From the NCBI GenBank assembly GCA_033439295.1, contig JAVTLE010000015.1:1302001-1366000 (forward strand): 64,000 bases of DNA. The letters are read 5' to 3'. Below are positions 56,257-64,000 of the stretch, one piece after another. This DNA comes from Deuterostichococcus epilithicus (taxonomy: Eukaryota; Chlorophyta; Trebouxiophyceae; Prasiolales; Stichococcaceae). Under the pieces are notes generated by a model. The model was given only the letters and a program-made list of their open reading frames with translations, was not told the DNA's origin and searched no databases. How positions within the stretch are numbered: the stretch's first letter is position 1; each line of letters opens with the position of its first letter. Both the position numbers and the translations under genes were made by a program.

Positions 56257-59200
56257 TCAGGATAGCAGGCCACTGCCTATGCCGGGGCAGTCATTGGTCA
56301 GCTCCGCGGCGGCGCAGGCGGCGAGCCTCAGCGAGTCCTCGAAGTAGTTGCGGTGCCGCCGCCGCGTCCTGCCGCCGCCCCCTACATGTACACAACGTGC
56401 AATGTTGTATCGCGACAGCCACCCGTTCCGGTCACGTGGTGCTTGCACGCACCGTCCGTGGAGGTGAGGATACAATGTCAGGTGATTCGACGATGCAGTG
56501 CACATCTGACTCGCAAAACTCGTAGCCTTCCCCTGCGCAATTCTGAGTTGACGGCCGGCTTACGCACCTGGCGAGTTGCGCAGAATGCGCTGGACATCCG
56601 CGATGCCGCGCATGGCGGCAAGGCGCTGGTACTGCCGGTCCCGGTCGTGGCTCAAGACCGCGCGCGCGGAGTCGCCGAGCGCCGAGCGCGCCGACTCGAC
56701 CCAGGCGGCGCACGCATCCTGGTACCTGCGGGTTGATGCCAAACTTCGTGATTTCAACCCAAGAGATCCCAATATCGCCAGTGGGGTCTCTGCAGCAATG
56801 TCTGGCAGGCCGCAGGCGACCGGACACGCAGCACGCCAGCAGGTTGTCTGCATGCAGGAGCACAGATTCAGAGGATACCTGAGCTGTGCCGCGTCCAGCG
56901 GTGGGCTACCGGCAGTGGCGGCGGCGGCGGCCACGGCGTGGCGGCCGCCGCCACCGTCCTCCTCCGCGCCGATGCTGTAGCCGCCGCTGCATGGCGCGGC
57001 GCCGGGCTGGTGGTGCAGCGCGTCCGCTGCCGATGCCAGGACTGCCAGCTGCAGCGCCTCGCCGGGCTCACGGTCGTCCTGCTGCGGACAGGATGACGGG
57101 GTGCAAATCAGTTTTCATAGTGGCGAAGTTCCACAGCGACATCCGCAATCCTCCACCTGTGCGCCTGGTCTGAGCCGCCCGCAAGCTGCGCTCGTCAGCA
57201 CGCTGGAAGCTCCGGTGCCCTACAGCCTTGTCGTCGGCAGAGGCCTCCAACACAGCGTTTTCTGGCAAACCCGGCTGCGTCCAGCAGCTGGGCAACACGT
57301 GGTAGCAGCGGAAGCGCGATCACTGACCTGCATGGCGAATCGCAGACGGCGGCCCAGCTCGGCAGCGATGGGCGAGCCGTGCTCCTCCGGTGGCACTGCA
57401 ACGAAGCTGGAGGCCATGCCGCCGGCACTGCCGCACAGCAGCTGCGCCATGAGGATGCTCTGCCTGCAAGGTCAGGGTCCTCACCGTCGGCATACTTCCG
57501 CTCTCGTCACTACTTGATGGCTGATGAAGGTCAATCCATTCACGGGCACAACGCTCAGAAAGTCTAGGTTACATTGCACAGCGTTTCCTCGAGGGAGGTG
57601 ACGAGCTCCGCCCCAACGCATCTGTCTGCAGTCGAAGCAGTTCAGGACAATCACAGCCAAGCACGAAGTGAAGTCTGCCGCGCCACTGCCACCACAGCAG
57701 CCAGACCTGAGGTCGCCGTTGGCAGACTGCACCAGGTGCATAAGGTCGTGCAGGCTGCACGTCGGCGCTCCATTCGCCTCGTGCATGAGCACGAGCTGCT
57801 CGACCACCTGCGGTAAAGCATGCGAGGGAGGTTGCCGGGCGCCTTGTGCGAGGCGTCCGGAGCCAGACAGGGCATAAGGACGCAGGCAGGAGGGCAGGGC
57901 CGCCAACACCCCGAGCAGCACAGTGGCAAGGCAACGCAGGATGACATGGCATGCAGAAGCTGTGGTTGGGACCGTGGCATGCGCCTTGCAGCAAGGCCTG
58001 TCCTGGGGCCATGGATGTGGTGTGTGCGCGGTCGCACCTCGCTGGTCGTGGGGCGGGCAAAGGCGATGTCGCGCGCCGGCATGTCGCTCAGCAGGCCGCC
58101 AGGCCTGGCGTTGTTGGATGTCATGATGATGGGGCACTGCAGATGACAGTCAACAGCTGTGTGGGACAACAAACCCAGCATGGCCTGTAAAGCGCATAGA
58201 AGATGTCTTCGACCCTGCGATTGAGCTTCACGCGGTTGCCAACACAGGCGCCCAGCTCGACAGAGAGGGGTCGAGGCAACCCTTCGTCTGCAAAAGAGGT
58301 GAGAGAACGCAAAGCAACACACCTTGGAGGTGCGCAGCAGGTCGTACAGCGCGGCGGGGAAGCCGCGGTCCTCCTCCTGCAGCGAGTCCACCTCCTCGAA
58401 CAGCAGCAGCGTCAGCGGCGCCGCCTCCCGCCCCTGCTGCGGCTGCGGCCCCGCTTCGCCGGGCGCGGCCAGCTTGCCATTGGCCTGCTTGGCGGCGGCT
58501 GTGCCGCCGTCTGCCGCCTTGCCTGCAGTCGCCGCTGCGCCGCTGGCCTCTGCCTTGCCTGTAGCTGCTCCTTGGCCGCTGCCGGCTGGCTGGCCGCCAG
58601 CCGCTGCCACACCGTTGGTTGCCACCTTGCCAATGGCGGGCGCCTGATCATTGACCTCTGCCTTGCTGTTGCCTGCTACCTTGGTGTCGGTTGCTGCTTT
58701 GCCGCCATTCGCTGCATTGCCGCCACCTTCGGCTGCCTTGCTGGCTCTGCCCGCCTGCTTTCCGCCCTCAGCCTTGGGCTTTGCGCCGAGAGAGAAGAGC
58801 TTGGCGATGCCATTGGGCGTCGGCTTGCTGCTGGGTGCTGCCTTGCTGGGTCCTGCCTTGCCGCAGCTGTCACCTGCTGCGTCGCTGCCCTTGGCTGCTG
58901 CAGCAAGGAGGACAGGATGGTGAGCGGATGCTCGGCAGGGCAGCCAGGTTGGAGACCTATGGGCTGAAGCTGCTCGTGCTCTGGTGCACATCGCAAACTG
59001 CTGAGGAGAAAGGCATGAGTACTTTGGCATGGAGGCAGATGCCCCGGATTCAGCCCACCTGTACCAGTGGGGGCGCCGCCATCGCCCGCCTCCGCGGCGG
59101 CGGCCGCAGCCAAACCAGTCACGCGCTGTGACTGGGTGGCCTCGCCCACGAGGCGCAGCACTGTTGCCCCTGCCCGGTTGGCTGAGGTGTTGACCTCGAT

Positions 59201-62200
59201 GACGCGGTATCTTGCAGCCTGCATCCGGCCCAGGGCAGCAGTACATGCTGAGCAGGCTGCCCAAGTCGCTTTGCCTGGGGCTATGGCCGTGCAGCAGTGG
59301 TCATGCGAGGTCGGCATGCAGCGCCGTTGCACAGTAGCCCCAATCCAATGCATGGACGGCGTCAGCGCCTGAGCGCAGATCTGACACATCTCGCCGATGA
59401 GCATCTGCAAGCACAGCGCACCGCAGCGACAGCGTAGGCTGCCGCGGTTTTGCCGCTGCCGACGGGCCCAGTCAGCAGCACTGCGTTGCCGTGAGTGTTG
59501 GGGCCGTCCCGGGCTTCGTCATCGTCGCTGTCGCCGCTGGCTGCGTCCGCCTCCCTGTCGCTGTCGCTGAGCAGCGCCTGGCCGCGGCCGCGGCGCCGCC
59601 TGAGCACACCCGCTGAGATGTGGCGAGAGAGCGCGCTGCAACAGGGATGTGTCTGACCTTGTAGTCTGCCCCAAATTGCCCCACCCTCAGTGCCTGAACT
59701 ATTCCAGTGCATCGTGCAGAGCCCTCATGTGCGGCAGCAGCTGATCAGTGCGACACGCCGTTGAAGCAGTCTTGAGCTTGCCATGTCCAGCGGAGCTGCA
59801 GGGTCAGCACGACCGCACAGGAAAAACTGTGTTTGACACTCGTATCGCACTTTGCGGGGCGGGCGGCCTGCTGCTGCGGGTCTGCGCTGCCCGCTGCAGA
59901 CACCTCCTGCCATGCCGACAGCCAGCCCTGCAGCTCCGCCACGGCGGCCTTGTTGCCACACACCTGCAAGGGTAGACGAGTAGCAGGCGCTTACCCCGGC
60001 TGGCAGGCCAGAATGCGTCACATGCAACAACTGAGCTAGCATCCGGAGCACCAGGCGAGCAGTGGCAGCAAAGAAACCAGCTTTGCGCAATGATTCCAGT
60101 TGTAGCCTCTGTTGTATGCTTGAGACCGCACGCGCCTGCGAGGGCTGCCGCGGCTGGTAGCGCTCTGTCCACAGCGCATCTGCGCCAGACGCCTCCTGCC
60201 GCCTGGCGCCTGGCTCCGCCTCAGCCGCCAGCCCCGAGCTGCGGGACGCAGTGTCGCGTGCCGCGGTCACCTGCGCCAGCCGCTCACGCAGCCGCTGCAG
60301 GTGCTGCGCCGCCGTGGGCAGGTCCTCCAGCTCCTACAATAGGCAAACACGCAGTCGTTTGACACATGTCCTTTCTTATAGACAAGGGCTGTTCCTTTCT
60401 AAAAGACGAGGGCTGTGTTGCAATTGCGCGTTGTGTTCGATATGCAGGGTGGGCCCTCACAGTAAGAGCAGCTGCTGGCTCTGGGGTCACTGATGGGTGA
60501 GAAGGCGGCCAATCCGCAGGCATTGTGCACACTACCACCCCAGCAGGCTGCACTGGCAGACGTGGAATGACAGATAGGGGACTCGCGCAGCAGTTGCCGT
60601 GCGTCGGCTCGTGGCGGCATCACAAGCAGTGGCTAAAACACCCTGGCAGACGTTGCAACTTGGCAAGTGCACACCGCGTCTGCGCCGTGGGAGGGGCGCT
60701 CTGCCGCCGCCAGGTGCTCTGCATATGCCTGCAGCAACGGCGCCTGCCGGGCGTCGCCAACCGCCGACCGCTGCTGCGGGGGGTGCGGCGCCGACGCCTC
60801 AAGCATGCACAGGGAGACCTGCCCGCCGGCCGCTGGCTGTGCATCCGTCGGCTGTGGGGCGTTCGCAGCGCCCGCCGGCAACGGCTGCACTCGGAAGGTC
60901 GCCGTCTCCGGGCTGCTGTATGCAATGGCGCCGCCGGACATCTGCATGCAAGATGGCGACATGTGATAAGTGCCGCGGTGCAGGCCCCTGGTGCTCTGTA
61001 CAGGCTTTGGCCCGTCGGCGCTGGGGTGGCATAGAGCTGAGACGTGCACAGCTGGGGCACCAGCACGCAAGCATGTTGGGCAGCGTGCCTGTGTCACGTG
61101 CAGCGGCGGCAGCGGCGGTGAGGTCAGCTCCAGGACGTGCTTGACTTTTGGGGCGCCATCTGGTTGCGCTGCGCGGCGCATGAGGAAGGGGTGCGGCGCC
61201 AGGCCCGTGCTGAGCTTCGCGTTCTCCTGCGCCACATGCATTTACACACACTTGCATGCTAATTCGGCTGTGATGTGCATGCACCATTTGACATAGATGC
61301 AATTTACACACACATTAGATTACACGTGCATGCTACTTCGGCTGTGATGTGCATGCACCATTTCGATATGGATGCAATTCTCAACGGTATCGATTCACGA
61401 GCGGTGTGATTCAAAGGCACCGCACCTGGGCTGCCCGCTTCAGCTGCTTTTGGAAGGCTCCCGCCGCGTCCTCTGAGGCCTTGCGGCTGGCTGCCTCCGC
61501 TGCTGCTGCCGCCGCCGCTGTCGCCTTCTCAGCAGCGGCCTTGGCTGCTGCCTTCTCTGCGACCTGCAGCCACGTCGATGCTCGTGACTTGACGAGCAAA
61601 GGATGCATTCTCATCGAGTATTTGCAGAGCATGTATGGTGTGGCGCTGGGCTGCCGGTTGATGTATGGCAGATAACATTGCCGCCAAAAATGCTGCTGCA
61701 GACCTTCTTTTTCTTCTGCGCCATTGGCATGAAGAAGTTCTTGGCTGCTTCGCCGGAGGCAGGCGTGGCGGTCACGGCCTCGGCTGCATGCCTCTTGGGA
61801 TTACGACGCGGCCGCTCCTTGCTGCCATTCTGCTGCGCGGGCGCAGGTGCGGGCGGCTCCGCGGCGAACGGCTCCGCTGCAGGGCTGCCGGCTGATTTCC
61901 TGCGCTTCTTTCCGGTGCCCTGCTGCTGCGCCGGGTGTTGCTCCTCGTCTGCGGATCCGCAGGCGCGAGGTCGACTGTTGATTCTTGAGACCGTTGCAAG
62001 ACAAGTGGGTGCGCCACCGTGGCGCACCTGAGTCACCGCCGAGGACCACAGGGTGGTCGGCCCCATTCTGCTGCTGCGCACCTTCTGCATGTTCAAGTCT
62101 GCGAAAGCACACCTAGAAATCAGAAACTGCACATGCAGACCGAAACACGGCTGCTTCACAAGTTCTTAAACACTGAAGCGTCGGCAAAGCGCTGGGCGCT

Positions 62201-62274
62201 TGCCTTGGACGCTTCTGCGTCGGAGGCTGCTGCGGGCTGTATTCGATGTCCGAGTCCAATGGAAAGACCTTCAT
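56257..62274 (-). CDS. ATAD5: ATAD5/ELG1-like AAA+ ATPase (PCNA-unloading RFC-like complex subunit)
   Basis: Sixteen exons, 5' to 3': 62211-62274, 61704-61948, 61426-61563, 61098-61226, 60675-60941, 60136-60333, 59851-59963, 59422-59599, 59059-59218, 58323-58897, 58038-58136, 57707-57807, 57328-57463, 56879-57081, 56568-56725, 56257-56381; about 962 residues. Landmarks: KNFFMPMAQKKK near the N-terminus; WTERYQPRQPSQVCGNKAAV; Walker A GPVGSGKT (about 429-436); VIEVNTSANRAG and EATQSQRV; a ~150-residue Ala/Gly/Lys insert; Walker B LLFEEVD; sensor 1 CPIIMTSN; GDLR in the lid region; a C-terminal basic helix. This is the order of ATAD5/Elg1, the large subunit that with RFC2-5 removes PCNA from replicated DNA in the nucleus. 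The exon ending at 60136 needs a GC donor. The first junction is ambiguous: 62204/61974 (GC donor) fits as well as 62211/61948. Confidence 0.9.
61254..61379. repeat. Two-copy direct repeat (about 51 bp, period 74) in an ATAD5 intron
   Basis: GCATGCTAATTCGGCTGTGA at 61254 and GCATGCTACTTCGGCTGTGA at 61328 begin two copies that continue through TGTGCATGCACCATTT to ATGCAATT, with about five mismatches. Both lie in the intron 61227-61425. The copies contain GCATGC palindromes. Confidence 0.85.
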
Positions 62275-63216
62275 GATGTGTTGAAAAGTAGAGCAGTAGC
62301 TCAAGAGAGTGGCACATGCGAGGCTGGTGCTGCAAGGAATCTGAACTTGAGGTTCATATCATATTGTATGGCGAATGCCGTATGTACGGTTCGCGAGATA
62401 CTAGATGTGCCAGTTGTCTGCACCGCAACGAGAAAGCATGCATGAGCAGTTACATTCTGCGCAGACGATTGCAAATGCGCAATTGCAAAGCTTGAATTTG
62501 AGCTTGCGGGAAGCAGGAGTTGCTGTGATTTGGATTCCCCAGCACGTGCGTCGACGTGGCAAGTCTAAGAACTTGGCCTCCTCCAAGGCAGCTGCATCGC
62601 TTGGTGCACATCGGCCTTTGCTAGTCAGACTTGGAGTTTGCTCGGAAACACGACAAGCAGTGCACATCTGCCAAGACGCGCGAAGCATCACAGTTGAAGC
62701 AAGCGAGGAGCGACAGCGGCCCCGAAGCTTGGCCGTTTGATAATGCAGGGCGTTCTGGCTCACGGCGCGGGGTTCATCTGCGCTTCTGAGAATCAGTCTT
62801 CAAGTATCAAGGTGGGCAGTGCCGTTCAAGACCCCGCTTCCTGCTGAGAAGGCGTCCGGAGTGCGATTAGTCATGACCGACTCGGTGAAGAGGTGCAGCT
62901 GACTGTGCGTTGCTCGAGTCATCAGTAGCGCTGTTTGCTTTGAATTTCTTAACCATACGGGCGCGAAGTGTCCCTCGGACGATAGGCAGAGTGTTGTACC
63001 CGCGCGCGCTTGTATCGGCCGACGTCATCGCCGTGAATTGCCAGAAGATTCACCTAGATGCAGCGGCACGACGTTGATCACAATTGACAGCAGATTAATC
63101 TTCAATCAAGTCCACGCATGCGCGCATGTATGTGGAGCATCGTCTGCCTTGCTTTTGATCTGGCCCTCGCTGGGCTGTCGAAGCTTTTGGTCCCTTGGCT
63201 GCAGGCCTCGCCCCGC
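62275..63216. other. Divergent intergenic region; no supported gene
   Basis: About 0.94 kb between two genes transcribed away from each other, presumably with both promoters. The GC content is visibly lower than in flanking exons. No motif-bearing frame was found. Confidence 0.4.
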
Positions 63217-64000
63217 ATGAACAGCATGCTGGCGGCATCACGCTCGCCGCTTCTGGCCCGCTCGCCGCTGTTGGCGCGCTCCTTCGGCGGCCGGCAGAAT
63301 GCCGCACGCAGGGTGGGCGGCATCCAGACGTCAGCTGTGCTGGAGGTGGAAGTGACGAAGGTGCATGCTCCAGGTGAGCAGCGTAGTGCAGCTGGTCCAG
63401 TCATGGTCGTGCTGCCATGGTATCACGGGGACTGCCCAGCCAGCATCAAAGTATGTCAGCCCACGCCGCCGGCTAGGCGCGCTTTGCCGCTTCCAAGCTG
63501 ACGCCTGGTGCTGCCACCATGCCTCAGGCGCGGCGGGCACAGCGAACATCAAGCCAGCGGAGGCGGACCGTCAGAGGTTTCAACTGCACCCGTCTGTGAA
63601 CGCGTGGCGCGCCTATGATCCCGTGGCCACTGTGGATGACAGTGCATCCATCACCACCCAGATCCAGAACCTTCTCCAGGTGTGGACGATGTATTTTTGG
63701 TTGTCTGTCGATGCATGAGCTGGTTTTGGGCTGCTTTCAGTCCGAGGGAACAGCCCGAGTATGGCTGTGTGTCGCATGCAAATCTGCTTGCTTGTGTTGC
63801 AGGGCGTGCAGCGGGGCTTCCGTTCATCTGGCACGAGCGGCGTGTTCGAGAGCCGCGAGTCCGCCGCCTACTGGACATACCACGTCGGCCGCATGGGCTT
63901 CTTCACTCTGCAGGGCGTTACAGGTGAGCATAGCGTGCTGTGTTCACCTTACAAACATGTCGGGTGGCCTGGCAGCAGCAACATGGCAGCAGCAACTCAT
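63217..64000 (+). CDS. Start of an organelle-targeted protein of unknown function (3' truncated by window edge)
   Basis: Three exons: 63217-63373, 63528-63679 and 63803-63923; the last ends at a GTGAGC donor in phase 1, so the gene continues beyond the window. The first ~35 residues (MNSMLAASRSPLLARSPLLARSFGGRQ...) form a classic Arg/Ser/Leu-rich mitochondrial or plastid presequence containing a duplicated SPLLAR unit. The mature part reads TSAVLEVEVTKVHAP, NIKPAEADRQRFQLHP, VNAWRAYDPVATVDDSASI, then SSGTSGVFESRESAAYWTYH and VGRMGFFTLQGVT. The last block looks strongly conserved (aromatic and Gly residues leading into a probable membrane helix), but I cannot name the family. The start ATG 63217 sits in frame with upstream Met codons at 63118 and 63130, which would spoil the presequence. 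Confidence 0.55.

Noticed and set aside
57651-59264. 537-codon minus-strand frame as one uninterrupted gene
   Set aside because: It contains genuine ATAD5 exons, but reading through GT-AG introns adds unconserved Cys/His/Arg-rich stretches; the spliced model preserves AAA+ motifs and phases.

Overview
The window looks like nuclear DNA of a GC-rich, intron-dense green alga, most likely a chlorophyte and possibly a trebouxiophyte (inference). The evidence is spliced plant/algal-type genes with many short introns ending in GCAG, a plant-type GT31 glycosyltransferase, a plant-type CinA-like/nucleotidyltransferase protein, a PAQR heptahelical receptor, an algal-style membrane nucleotide cyclase, a bZIP factor with an N-x7-R basic region, and a protein with a transit-peptide-like N-terminus. 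No operon, rRNA, tRNA, CRISPR array or intact transposon was seen. Gene models were built by hand from reading-frame continuity, splice phase and family motifs. Exons sharing a phase chain are quite secure; first exons and UTRs are the weakest part.

Layout, left to right: tail of an unrecognised gene (1-649,+); profilin (1545-2190,-); a 16-exon voltage-sensor-like class III nucleotide cyclase (2885-9173,+); a PAQR/heptahelical protein (10297-12315,+); two tandem RING-variant paralogues (13207-14675 and 16443-17755,-); a CinA-like + nucleotidyltransferase-like fusion (19275-22099,+); a secreted Pro/Thr-repeat cupredoxin-like protein (22545-23729,-); an 18-exon coiled-coil/UVR-motif protein (24571-31639,+); tRNA-splicing endonuclease subunit 34 (31918-34186,-); a GT31 beta-1,3-galactosyltransferase (34458-37874,-); a degenerate indole-3-glycerol-phosphate-synthase-like barrel (38379-40195,-); a small two-helix membrane protein (41219-42137,+); a 15-exon bacterial-type protein with a probable plastid transit peptide (43877-48928,-); an FG-repeat NUP42-like nucleoporin (49300-51485,+); a bZIP transcription factor (52252-55588,-); an ATAD5/ELG1-like PCNA unloader (56257-62274,-); and the start of an organelle-targeted protein (63217-64000,+).

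The genes do not form one pathway. They are ordinary eukaryotic neighbours covering cAMP/cGMP-type signalling, membrane receptors, ubiquitin-type signalling, tRNA splicing, glycosylation, nuclear transport, transcription and replication-clamp recycling. The most unusual observations are the voltage-sensor/cyclase architecture, an apparently high share of GC-AG introns (about seven supported among roughly 125), the tandem RING-variant pair with a shared C-terminal module and a displaced intron, the IGPS-like barrel lacking catalytic lysines, and a decayed copy of a coding exon inside an intron.
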